Origin: Megalopta genalis
Taxonomy: Eukaryota > Arthropoda > Insecta > Hymenoptera > Halictidae
Direction: 5' to 3'
Length of the DNA stretch: 64,000 bases
NCBI RefSeq assembly: GCF_051020955.1
Contig: NW_027476344.1
Location: 186,001-250,000, forward strand
The notes under the pieces are model-generated. The model saw only the letters and a program-made list of their open reading frames with translations. It did not search any database and had not been told where the DNA came from. A program made the translations under genes and the position numbers. Of the stretch, positions 25,016 through 36,081 are shown in pieces; positions within the stretch are counted from its first letter, which is position 1, and each line of letters starts with the position of its first letter.

Positions 25016-26016
25016 TCAGTGGAGCTTCCGAATATGGCAAATTGCGTGCTGTCTATAGACCATTTTGTGCAGAAAGTATTTCGGGCAATAATAACATTGA
25101 TAAGTTAGCGGTTCCTTGAACTGCGGTTCCGCTAGGGTTCTGTGCCCTGTTCTTGGCGCCAAGCGTAAATATTGCAGAGATTCTTGTGCGGTCGAATTCG
25201 AAGATGGACTCGCAGTCGAACTTACAGTCGAACTCGAACTCGCAATCGAATTCGCAATTGGACTCGAAATCAATCTGGCAATCGAACTGGCAGACAAACT
25301 CGGAATGGAACTCGCAATCGTCCTCGCAACAGTCCTCGCAACCCTACTCGATTGTCTCTGTCTTCTTGACGACGGGTGTTTGCCGATCGTGTAGCTTTTC
25401 GATCTCTTTACAAGAAACCGTACTGCGAGCTGTTCATGTATTTCGTCCATCGCAGCGGACGCCACGTTATTCGCTCCATTTCTCTATCTCTGTAACGAAA
25501 AGCGAATATTTCGTTCTTATTACATATATATATTATTTTGTAAATTTGTATATTGGTTCGGTTGATCGCCAAATTACTTAATTGTATTTGTGAGAATAAT
25601 TTAATGGATTTGAAAATTATTTCATCTATTGGTTAAATACGGTAACAGAGAATGCATTATATTAATGAGAATGCATATATTAATTCAGTTAGTCGTTAAA
25701 TAATTTATCGAGCCTGTATTTTAATTTTGTTTATCTCCAAATTATTAGATGAGTCTATTAACCATATCACTTTTTGAATGACATCATGAATTTTTTATTA
25801 ATTCTGTTGATCCTAATGCATTCTCTGACGTTAGTCATTTAAAATTCTATAAAAAATGGCAATCAATTTTATAAACCAGTTACAATATACAAATTTGGAC
25901 AACATAATTGTATGATCCTGAAACTACGGCGAACTTGCGAAATTAAAAGGTCAAAAATTAATTACCTCATTCGAAGGAGCGCAATCCTTGGCAAGATCGG
26001 TAATAGAGCGAATCAT
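25016..26016 (-). pseudogene. zinc-finger gene copy with nonsense codon and altered TATA box
   Basis: Exons would be 26016-25966 and 25489-25016. It carries the same TAG as the copy to its left. In addition its TATA box reads TATAAACG instead of TATAAAAG (26182-26189). The ATG at 25450 still opens 144 codons including the zinc finger. A GTG upstream lengthens the open frame but is not a credible start. This is the rightmost gene copy of the array, next to the array boundary. Confidence 0.55.
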
Positions 26017-26276
26017 CGTAAAAATCACTGTAAGAATTCCTTCTAGTTGCACGGAAACTGTCACTTCGAAGACACTATAGCAATTCCTTCTAGCTATACT
26101 AGCTGTTCAGACTCGTCGACGCAACGCAGATTTTCTGTGGCAAGCAGGATCAAAATGAGAGGTAGAAGACGAAGCAAGTTGCGTTTATAAAAATCTGAAG
26201 CTACTGCGTTAGAATCTCGTTTCAGTTAGCCAATGGCAGGCCATCAGGTGGACCCAACCGTCCCTTTTATCCCCCC

Positions 26277-27002
26277 TTAATACGTTGAGCGCCACGTCAG
26301 CCATCGGTGGCTGACACTAGACTTTCCGTTTAGGCCGCGTCAACCACCACTGGCTGACATCGTGTAACATGATATAGAACTATAAAATTTACACTGTTTT
26401 ATGTATTTACAGAAAAATTATTTCAAATTTACATAATTTTGACTCATTACAGGATTAATGGATTTCATTCAAACACGGTAAACATAATAACCGATCTCCT
26501 TTACGGGTATTACAAAATGTGACACCTCGCTTAGTCTTTCTCCTGGCCATTACTCTACCATGTTTTGTTACATTTTTATAATAACATAATTAACAATATT
26601 TTCGTACTACAGAGCCTTTTCCCGGTTTTCTTTGGAGTTTGTGTTGTTGTTTTTTAGACCGTCTTTCACACACACTCTCGGACTGGCATTTTGACGCTTA
26701 GGGTTAAAGATAATTTTTGTCTGCACAGGACCAAGTACTGCAATGAACTGGTTTGTCGTAAAAGTAATGCCGGCCACGAATCCATTTCGATAAAATCTTA
26801 TCTAGCGGGTCAAACGGTAAAGAGAACAAAACAGACTTGGCGTCCAACGTGTTGAATGAATGCTTATAAGGATCACGTTCTTAACGTAAACTATCTTCTA
26901 CTGCGATAAGAAACATTGGCTCTACAATTTCAGCGCTTTTAAGCGGCGCGCGTGGCCTGGCGGGGACTTCCTTAAAAATCAGCGTGGCGCTCAAATTGTT
27001 AA
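26277..27002 (-). mobile_element. piggyBac remnant A, unit 6
   Basis: TTAA-bounded copy with the internal TAA. It shares the C-to-G change with unit 5 and has private substitutions near 26579 and 26711. Confidence 0.75.
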
Positions 27003-27028
27003 ACGACAACTACGGGCATAGCCCGTAG

Positions 27029-28544
27029 TACGCTGATCGGACCAAAAGTGAATATTACGGGCATAGCCCGTAGTACGATGATCGGGCCAAATATAAATAT
27101 TAGCGGCGGCGCCCTTTTAAAATTAAAAATATTTGATAAGTAATTACAGCCTGATGCAATAATTGTGGTAGATGCAAGTACTACAAAAAGTTTATTTACA
27201 CGAAAATCAGTAATACAAAATTAATAATCTGCAATAGTGTGAGACAATTCGAATCATTCTGGTAGATGTAAGGGAACTTTTCACTTCTTACACTCCCACG
27301 TTGTTTCTATACGTTTTTTATTTTTTTGGCAAACCCTACAAGGTTTTGACGGCCTTAATTTTGATGCTGCTGGGTCAATATGTTTTGGAGAATGAGCCCA
27401 ATACTTCGAGTGCAGTCTTTCTGGCATATCTCCGGAAGATAATTGTCCTCGTTCTCTATAATTCGGTTTTGGCATATTCTTCAATAGTGATTCGGCTATG
27501 TTGATCCTATAGTCAACGTAACATTGTTTCCACCCGTTATTTATTTCGTTGCATAAAATGTAGGAATTAATTAGACCAGCAGATAAAAATATTTTTTTTA
27601 CTTCCTTTCATGTATTTCCTCACTACTGGAAAGCTTGCTAATATTTGGTCTTGGAGATCAATTCCATTCATTCCCTTGTTGTACTCTGTAATACAATGTG
27701 GTTTTGGAGTACGATTGGATCCTTGTGTAGTCATTTCGATGAGTCAGCCTTTTATGACGGGTTAAATTGCCTATAAGATAAGCGCCCCTACAATTTCATG
27801 AGCGATTCATCAATAGCATTGTCTTCTCTTTCATTATATATACTTCTTTAAAGTTTTTGTTCAAATAATTGATCACAGGTTTAATCTTGCTCAATTTATC
27901 TGTATTGACAAACAGATTATTGTTTGCGAAATGCAAACACCTTGTAATTTGCAGATATCTTTTCAAAGGCATTTCGTCGGCCTTTCAATAACAGCCCTCT
28001 TCGACCAATTCATTTGTTTTTCTGGTTTTTTTACCTGTGCAGTTATTATGGACAATGCAAAATATCTTTTGATTTCGTTAGAATCTACAGGAAATCAAGT
28101 GTCGTCGATTTCTCCTGTTCTGCATGGATTCACTCGTATTTGATCTGCATACCGGTTAGTTTCGGTTACAATATTTTGCCAGAATATGTCATCAAATAAA
28201 TATTAGATTAAATATATCTAATTCTCTTCTACTTCCTCCTAAGTCAGAGTGAGGCTGCCTCTCTTAGGCTAGCAGTCATCGTATAGTCTCAGATTTTTGG
28301 ACTATTTCTTATTTCTTTCCAAAGCCAGGGCTCTGGTAGTTGATCGTCGTCAGAAGTATCATCAATAACTAATCGCATGCATTTTCTTCGAACAGAACAT
28401 ATATTGTCACTACTGTCACTTTCGTTAGCAAAATTATTAGCACAATTCTCACTGCTCTCATCACGAAATCTTTTTCTTGAAAACATCTTGTGGGCATGCT
28501 CCTCAAGAATTTATGAAGATAAATTTCGATGTGCGAATGTGATC
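27029..28544 (-). mobile_element. piggyBac-like remnant B, unit 6, right end lost
   Basis: The pseudogene at 27281-28486 (minus) is still complete to its N-terminal ATG, but the right inverted repeat is missing because the array ends at 28544. The N-terminal part carries several private amino-acid changes (for example DIDD to VIDD and WRGIRN to WKEIRN). Confidence 0.65.
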
Positions 28545-31500
28545 AAGCATGAATTTTAAGCTCATTCATGTGTTTGGAATGAATTTGAAGCTAACTCGAT
28601 AGTTTCGTATGCATTTGAAGATAAATCTTGTATTACGTATAGATTTGAAGCTGAATTATGTGTTCCGCACGAATTCGAAGCTAAATCATGTGTTATGCAT
28701 GAATTTGAAGCTAACTCGATTGTTTCGTATGCATTTGAAGCTAAATCATGTATTTCGCATTGATTTGAAGCTAATTCATGTGTTTCGAATGAATTTGAAG
28801 CTAACTCGTTTGTTTCGTATGCATTTGATGCTTAATCATGTGTTTCGCATGAATTCGAAGCTTAATCATGTGTTTCGCATGAATTTGAATCTCAGTCACG
28901 TGTAACGCATGAATTTGAAGCTAAATCACGTGTTTCGAATGAATTTGAAGCCAAATCGTTTGTTTCGTATGCAGTTGAAGGTACATCATGTATTTCGCAT
29001 AGATTTTAAGCTAAATAATGTGTTTAGCATAAATTCGATGCTAAATCATGTGTCTCGCATGAATTTGAAGCAAAATCATGTGTTTCGTATGCATTTGAAG
29101 CAAAGTCACGTATTTCGCATAGATTTGAAACTCAATATTGGGTCTCACATGAATTTGAAGCTAATACATGTGTTTCGATTGAATTTAAAGCTTAATCGTT
29201 TGTTCCGTATGCATTTGAAGCTAAATCATGTATTTCGCATAGATGTGAAGCTAAATATTGTGTTTCGCATGAATTCGAAGCTGAATCATGTGTTTCGCAT
29301 CAACTTTAAACTAAATCGTTTATTTCGCATGAATATGAAGCTATAGCATGTGTCTCGCATGAATTTGATGCTAATTCATTTGTTTCGAATCAATTTGAAG
29401 CTGACTCGTTTGATTCGTATGCATTTGAAGCAGAATCATGTGTGACGCACGAATTTGAAGATCAGTCACGAGTAACGCATGAATTTGAAGCTAAATCGTT
29501 CGTATCGTATGCATGTGAAGCTAAATCTTGTGTCTCGCATGAATTTGAAGCAAAATCATGTGTTTCGTATGCATTTGAATCTAAATCACGTGTCTCGCAT
29601 GAATTCGAAGCTAAATCATGTTTTTCGCATGAATTTTAAGCTAAACCGTTTGTTTCGCTTGAATTTGAAGCTAAATCATGTGTTTCGCATGAATTCGAAG
29701 CTTAATCACGTGTTTCGCATGAATTTGAATCTCAGTCACGTGTTACGCATGAATTTGAAGCTAAATCACGTGTTTCGAATGAATTTGAAGCCAAATCGTT
29801 TGTTTCGTATGCAGTTGAAGGTACATCATGTATTTCGCATAGATTTTAAGCTAAATAATGTGTTTAGAATGATTTCGATGCTAAATCATGTGTCTCGCAT
29901 GAATTTGAAGCAAAATCATGTGTTTCGTATGCATTTGAAGCAAAATCATTTGTTTCGTATGCATTTGAAGCAAAATCACGTATTTCGCATAGATGTGAAG
30001 CTAAATATTGTGTTTCGCATGAATTCGAAGCTGAATCATGTGTTTCGCATCAACTTTAAACTAAATCGTTTATTTCGCATGAATATGAAGCTATAGCATG
30101 TGTCTCGCATGAATTTGATGCTAATTCATTTGTTTCGAATCAATTTGATGCTGACTCGTTTGTTTCGTATGCATTTGAAGCAGAATCATGTGTGTCGCAC
30201 GAATTTGAAGATCAGTCACGAGTAACGCATGAATTTGAAGCTAAATCGTTCGTATCGTATGCATTTGAAACTAAATCTTGTGTCTCGCATGAATTTGAAG
30301 CAAAATCATGTGTTTCGTATGCATTTGAATCTAAATCACGTGTCTCGCATGAATTCGAAGCTAAATCATGTTTTTCGCATGAATTTTAAGCTAAACCGTT
30401 TGTTTCGCTTGAATTTGAAGCTTAATCATGTGTTTCGCATGAATTCGAAGCTTAATCACGTGTTTCGCATGAATTTGAATCTCAGTCACGTGTTACGCAT
30501 GAATTTGAAGCTAAATCACGTGTTTCGAATGAATTTGAAGCCAAATCGTTTGTTTCGTATGCAGTTGAAGGTACATCAAGTATTTCGCATAGATTTTAAG
30601 CTAAATAATGTGTTTAGCATGAATTCGATGCTAAATCATGTGTCTCGCATGAATTTGAAGCAAAATCATGTGTTTCGTATGCATTTGAAGCAAAATCATG
30701 TTTTTCGCATAGATTTGAAGCTAAATAATGCGTATCGCATGAATTCGAAGCTAAATCATGTGTTTCGCATGAATTTTAAGCTAAAGCGTTTGTTTCGTAT
30801 GCATTTGAAGCTAAATCGTTTATTTCGCGTGAATATGAACTAATATCATATGTCTCGCATGAATTGGGACTAATTCATGTGTTTCGCATGAATTCGAAAC
30901 TAAATCATGTGTTTCGCATAAATTTTAAGATAAATCGTTTGATTCGCATGAATTTGAAGCTATATCATGTGTCTAGCATCAATAGGAAGCTTAATCATGT
31001 GTTTCGAATGAATTTGAAGCTAACTCGATTGTTTCGTATGCATTTGAAGCTAAATCATGTATTTCGCATATATTTGATGCTAATTCATGTGTTTCGAATG
31101 AATTTGAAGCTAAATCGTTTGTTCCGTATGCAGTTGAAGGTAAATTATGTATTTTGCATAGATTTGAAGCTAAATATTGTGTTTCGCATGAATTCGAAGC
31201 TGAATCATGTGTTTCGCATGAGCTTTAAGCTAAATCGTTTGTATCGCATGAATATGAAGCTGTAGCATGTGTCTCGCATGAACTTGATGCTATTTCATGT
31301 GTTTCGCAGCAATTTGAGGCTAAATCGTTTGTTTCGTATGCAGTTGAAGGTACATCATGTATTTCGCATAGATTTTAAGCTAAATAATGTGTTTAGCATG
31401 AATTCGATGCTAAATCATGTGTCTCGCATGAATTTGAAGCAAAATCATGTGTTTCGTATGCATTTGAAGCAAAATCATGTCTTTCGCATAGATTTGAAGC

Positions 31501-34500
31501 TAAATAATGCGTATCGCATGAATTCGAAGCTAAATCATGTGTTTCGCATGAATTTTAAGCTAAAGCGTTTGTTTCGTATGCATTTGAAGCTAAAGCGTTT
31601 GATTCGCGTGAATATGAACCTATATCATATGTCTCGCATGAATTGGAACTAATTCATGTGTTTCGCATGAATTCGAAACTAAATCATGTGTTTCGCAGGA
31701 ATTTTAAGATAAATCGTATGATTCGCATGAATTTGAAGCTATATCATGTGTCTAGCATCAATATGAAGCTTAATCATTTGTTTCGAATGAATTTGAAGCT
31801 AACTCGATTGTTTCGTATGCATTTGAAGCTAAAACATGTATTTCGCATATATTTGATGCTAATTCATGTGTTTCGAATGAATTTGAAGCTAAATCGTTCG
31901 TATCGTATGCATTTGAAGCTAAATCTTGTGTCTCGCATGAATTTGAAGCAAAATCATGTGTTTCGTATGCATTTGAATCTAAATCACGTGTCTCGCATGA
32001 ATTCGAAGCTAAATCATGTTTTTCGCATGAATTTTAAGCTAAACCGTCTGTTTCGCTTGAATTTGAAACTAAATCACGTGTTTCGCATGAATTTTAAGCT
32101 AAACCGTTTGTTTCGCTTGAATTTGAAGCTTAATCACGTGTTTCGCATGAATTTGAATCTCAGTCACGTGTTACGCATGAATTTGAAGCTAAACCACGTG
32201 TTTCGAATGAATTTGAAGCCAAATCGTTTGTTTCGTATGCAGTTGAAGGTACATCTTGTATTTCGCATAGATTTTAAGCTAAATAATGTGTTTAACATGA
32301 ATTCGATGCTAAATCATGTGTCTCGCATGAATTCGAAGCTAAATCATGTGTTTCGCATGAATTTTAAGCTAAAGCGTTTGTTTCGTATGCATTTGAAGCT
32401 AAATCGTTTATTTCGCGTGAATATGAACTAATATCATATGTCTCGCATGAATTGGAACTAATTCATGTATTTCGCATGAATTCGAAACTAAATCATGTGT
32501 TTCGCATAAATTTTAAGATAAATCGTTTGATTCGCATGAATTTGAAGCTATATCATGTGTCTAGCATCAATATGAAGCTTAATCATGTGTTTCGAATGAA
32601 TTTGAAGCTAACTCGATTGTTCGTATGCATTTGAAGCTAAATCATGTATTTCGCATATATTTGATGCTAATTCATGTGTTTCGAATGAATTTGAAGCTAA
32701 ATCGTTTGTTCCGTATGCAGTTGAAGGTAAATTATGTGTTTCGCATGAATTCGAAGCTTAATCATGTGTTTCGCATGAATTTTAAGCTAAATTGTTTGTT
32801 TCGAATGCATTTGAAGATAAATCATGTATTACGCATAGATTTGAAGCTAAATCATGTGTTTCGCATGAATTTTAAGCTAAAGCATTTGTTTCGTATGCAT
32901 TTGAAGCTAAATCGTTTATTTCGCGTGAATATGAACTAATATCATATGTCTCGCATGAATTGGAACTAATTCATGTGTTTCGCATGAATTCGAAACTAAA
33001 TCATGTGTTTCGCATAAATTTTAAGATAAATCGTTTGATTCGCATGAATTTGAAGCTATATCATGTGTCTAGCATCAATATGAAGCTTAATCATGTGTTT
33101 CGAATGAATTTGAAGCTAACTCGATTGTTTCGTATGCATTTGAAGCTAAATCATGTATTTCGCATATATTTGATGCTAATTCATGTGTTTCGAATGAATT
33201 TGAAGCTAAATCGTTCGTATCGTATGCATTTGAAGCTAAATCTTGTGTCTCGCATGAATTTGAAGCAAAATCATGTGTTTCGTATGCATTTGAATCTAAA
33301 TCACGTGTCTCGCATGAATTCGAAGCTAAATCATGTTTTTCGCATGAATTTTAAGCTAAACCGTTTGTTTCGCTTGAATTTGAAACTAAATCATGTGTTT
33401 CGCATGAATTCGAAGCTTAATCACGTGTTTCGCATGAATTTGAATCTCTGTCACGTGTTACGCATGAATTTGAAGCTAAATCATGTGTTTCGCATGAATT
33501 CGAAACTAAATCATGTGTTTCGCATAAATTTTAAGATGAATCGTTTGATTCGCATGAATTTGAAGCTATATCATGTGTCTAGCATCAATATGAAGCTTAA
33601 TCATGTGTTTCGAATGAATTTGAAGCTAACTCGATTGTTCGTATGCATTTGAAGCTAAATCATGTATTTCGCATATATTTGATGCTAATTCATGTGTTTC
33701 GAATGAATTTAAAGCTAAATCGTTTGTTCCGTATGCATCTGAAGCTGAATCATGTATTACCCATAGATTTGAAGCTAAATATTGTGTTTCGCATGACTTC
33801 GAAGCTGAATCATGTGTTTCGCATGAATTTTAAGCTAAATCGTTTGATTCGCATGAATATGAAGCTATAACATATGTCTCGCATTAATTTGAAGCTAATT
33901 CATATGTTTCAAATGAATTTGGAGCTACATCGTTTGTTTCGTATGCATTGGAACATAAAACATGTATGTCGCTTAGATTTGAAGCTAAATAATGTGTTTC
34001 GCATGAATTCGAAGCCAAATCGTTTCTTTCGCACGAATTTGAAGCTAAACCATTTGTTTCACATGAATTTGAATTCAAACCGTCTGTTTGGCATGGATTT
34101 GAAGCTAAAACGATTGTTTCGAATGGATTTTAATATAAATCGTGTATTTCGAAAGAACTTGATCCTATATCGTCTATTTCGCATGAATCTGAATCCAAAT
34201 CGTCTGTTTTGCGTGGATTTGGGTCTAAATTGTGTATTTCACATGAATTTTAAGCCAAATCGTCTGTTTCGCACGAATTTGAAGCTAAACCTTTTGATCC
34301 GCATGTAGTTGAATTCAAACCGTCTGTTTCGCATGGATTTGAAGCTAAAACGATTGTTTCGTATTGATTTCAATATAAATCGTATATTTCGAATGAACTT
34401 GAAGCTAAATCTTGTACTTCGCATGGATTTGAACCCAAATGGGATGTTTCGCATGGATTTGAATCTACATCTTGTATTTCGCATGAATTTGCAGCCAAAT

Positions 34501-34880
34501 CGTTGTTTCGGTAGGATTTGATGATAAATTGTGTATTTTGCATAAATTTGGAGATAAATCGTTTGTTTCCCGTGGATTTGAAGCTATATCGTGTATTTAG
34601 GACGAATCTGAATCCAAATCGTCTGTTTTGCATGGATTTGAGTCTAAATTGTGTATTTCACATGAGTTTGAAACCAAATCGTTGTTTCGGAAGGATTTGA
34701 AGATAAATTGTGTATTTTGCATAAATTTGAAGCAGAATCGTGCATTTCGTATGAATGTGGAAATCTTGTATTTCGCACGAAATTCAAGCGAAATCGTTTG
34801 TTTCGCGTGAATTTGAAACTAAATCGTTTGGTTCTCAGGGTTTTAAAACTGAATCGTGTATTTCGCCTGAATTTGGAGCT
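28545..34880 (+). repeat. 30-bp minisatellite with higher-order periodicity
   Basis: About 210 degenerate copies of a 30-bp unit, consensus near ATGAATTTGAAGCTAAATCA plus TGTGTTTCGC. Blocks of variants recur: the CTCAGTCACGTG variant is at about 28891, 29731 and 30481 (spacing 840 and 750, i.e. 28 and 25 units). The block at 29442-29639 recurs at 30192. Other blocks recur near 30864, 31643, 32452 and 32960. From about 33.9 kb the units are more diverged and alternate in 60-bp pairs. Because 30 is a multiple of three and the consensus is stop-free in three of six frames, the long open frames (up to 262 codons) are expected by-products and are not called as genes. Confidence 0.93.
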
Positions 34881-34904
34881 ATTAACCTACTGACTGACGA
34901 CTTA

Positions 34905-35060
34905 GACTCAAATTCCTGCGAAATACACGATTTAGCTTTAAATCCCAGAGAAACAAACGATTTAGCTTAAAATTCTTGCGAAATACGCTATTTAGTTTCA
35001 AAACCAAGCGCAACAAACGATTTAGCTTCAAACTCATGCGAAATACACGATTTAGGTTTT
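34905..35060 (-). repeat. minisatellite units in inverted orientation
   Basis: After a spacer of about 20 bp, five to six further units are in reverse complement (GCGAAATACACGATTTAGCT and variants). They most resemble the diverged right-hand units of the main block. The polarity change is at about 34881-34905. Confidence 0.85.
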
Positions 35061-35072
35061 AAACACGGACAC

Positions 35073-35212
35073 GGCTGAGGCGAAACCTCATCGGCGGAGC
35101 GACTTCAGGATGTCGATGGCGGGGCGGCGGAGAGGCCGAGAATTATGTATCTGTGGACAGATAGTGTCTCGACCTCTTCCGCCACCCTACACCCCGTAAT
35201 ACGACGTGTATT
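35073..35212 (-). pseudogene. endonuclease fragment of an R1-clade non-LTR element
   Basis: About 140 bp match the endonuclease region of the element at 59690-64000 (around 62320-62450). On the minus strand the frame reads RRITGCRVAEEVETLS then V-HRYI, where the larger copy has ETLSDHRYI. The Asp of the catalytic SDH motif is replaced by Val. Nothing else of the element is attached, so this is an isolated dead fragment. From 35213 to 35396 I recognise only a GGTGGCGGTGGCGG-rich stretch. Confidence 0.75.
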
Positions 35213-35396
35213 TTGTGGTGGCGGTGGCGGTCTGTGGCCACCCAGGGCGGGAGATAACCCCCGAACTAGCCCTCGGGTAGGAGGGTTGATCGGCCGAGTC
35301 GATTGGTGTATCGGCGATGAAGGCATTAGAGACCGTCAGTGCGTCGTACATGTAGTACTTCGCATAATGGCGAGGCCCTGATTTAGCATACGGGCT

Positions 35397-35530
35397 GTGG
35401 CGTGTTCTTTGTACAGCACTGTATGTGCTGTATGACTTCCGACTGGGGAACTGTTGTCACTCGTGGCATCAGTTCCCCAGTTCACGTTAAACGGTTTTTC
35501 AGACCGTTTTTCGTGGGCGGAACACGCCAC
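35397..35530 (+). ncRNA. candidate cloverleaf-like structured RNA element
   Basis: Four perfect stems nest as a four-way junction. The outer stem is GTGGCGTGTTC (35397-35407) with GAACACGCCAC (35520-35530). Hairpin 1 is TACAGCAC/GTGCTGTA (35412-35419 with 35425-35432). Hairpin 2 is ACTGGGGAACTG/CAGTTCCCCAGT (35442-35453 with 35470-35481), whose loop can pair further. Hairpin 3 is AAACGGT/ACCGTTT (35489-35495 with 35503-35509). It is not a tRNA in size or sequence. It lies about 550 bp upstream of the gag frame, so a structured 5' leader or ribozyme of that non-LTR element is one reading. The strand is assumed from gag; the complement folds equally well as DNA. Confidence 0.5.
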
Positions 35531-36081
35531 TAGACAACACTCCGCTGGGCTCAGGAATACATGGGATGCAATCAATCCCCTGGGCAACCCAGGCCGCAAG
35601 GGGCAAACGTGCCCTAGCCACACTTGAGCCTCCACGAAAAAGGTACCGCTGGATAGCTCGTGTTCTCAAATACGCAGCGAACTGAACGAAGTGTGGTGGA
35701 GAGGAAGAGGCAGCCTCTCCGACTGCTGTCTCCCACGTGTTTGCCGTGCGTGGCGACCCTTGTCGTCGGAAAAGAGGATCCTGGGATCTGAGGGGGCCCT
35801 CTCCTGCGGGTGAGACGTCCCCAACACGTACCTTTGGCCTCTGCTTCGGCTAGATGGGCGGCTGGACGAGAAAAGTAGCCCTGGTCCAGTCAATCGGCTT
35901 GGAACGACCACACGCTTCGGCAAGTGGGTTCTGCTGGGCAAGGACACGGGCTGGGTAAGGAAACCGACCCAGCCAGCAGACTATATCCGGTGCGTAGCCC
36001 TAACTCAGCCTTTGGCGGGTTCCAAATTGTGCGGGTCGGTGGTGGCTGGGGAGCGCACTGGATGAAAGACCAAGACATATT
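35531..36081 (+). other. GC-rich leader upstream of the gag relic
   Basis: GC-rich sequence with no convincing coding frame, consistent with the 5' untranslated region of the non-LTR element whose gag follows. Its true 5' end cannot be fixed because no target-site duplication was seen. Confidence 0.4.

Larger units (their letters stand above)
20117..25172. repeat. array unit 5
   Basis: Full unit with a (TA)n run of 57 nt at 24089-24145. It shares with unit 6 a base change near 20430 that puts a TAG into exon 2 of the zinc-finger gene model. Confidence 0.95.
1..28544. repeat. 5-kb tandem array (macrosatellite), 5.67 units visible
   Basis: Using one 20-base anchor at the first base of the window, the same sequence recurs at 5009, 10031, 15045, 20117 and 25173. 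Unit lengths are 5008, 5022, 5014, 5072 and 5056 bp. The sixth unit stops after 3372 bp, where a 30-bp minisatellite begins. The length differences (0, +14, +6, +64, +48) equal the differences in one internal (TA)n run (9, 23, 15, 73 and 57 nt), so I see no other net indel between units. Substitutions are sparse. The array continues beyond the left edge. Such homogeneity implies recent amplification or ongoing unequal exchange; an assembly artefact is less likely because copies carry private substitutions. Confidence 0.97.
25173..28544. repeat. array unit 6, truncated at unit position 3372
   Basis: The unit is intact up to 28544, where it passes directly into the 30-bp minisatellite. Seven private substitutions fall in the last 235 bp (28314, 28317, 28368, 28446, 28495, 28501, 28505), far denser than in the inner units. 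It lacks the right part of the second piggyBac-like element, the (TA)n run and the dispersed repeat. Confidence 0.93.

Noticed and set aside
25451..25465. N-terminal extension of the zinc-finger frame in unit 6 (MASAA)
   Set aside because: It depends on a GTG created by a single substitution. The ATG at 25450 or the spliced model is more plausible.
28609..34308. Long open frames (up to 262 codons) encoding MNLKLNHVFR-type decapeptide repeats
   Set aside because: The repeat unit is 30 bp and its consensus has no stop in three of six frames, so long frames arise automatically. No start context, splice signal or domain supports coding.
35397..35530. tRNA gene
   Set aside because: Too long, no anticodon arm of 7-nt loop with conserved T-arm bases, and stem lengths do not fit a tRNA.
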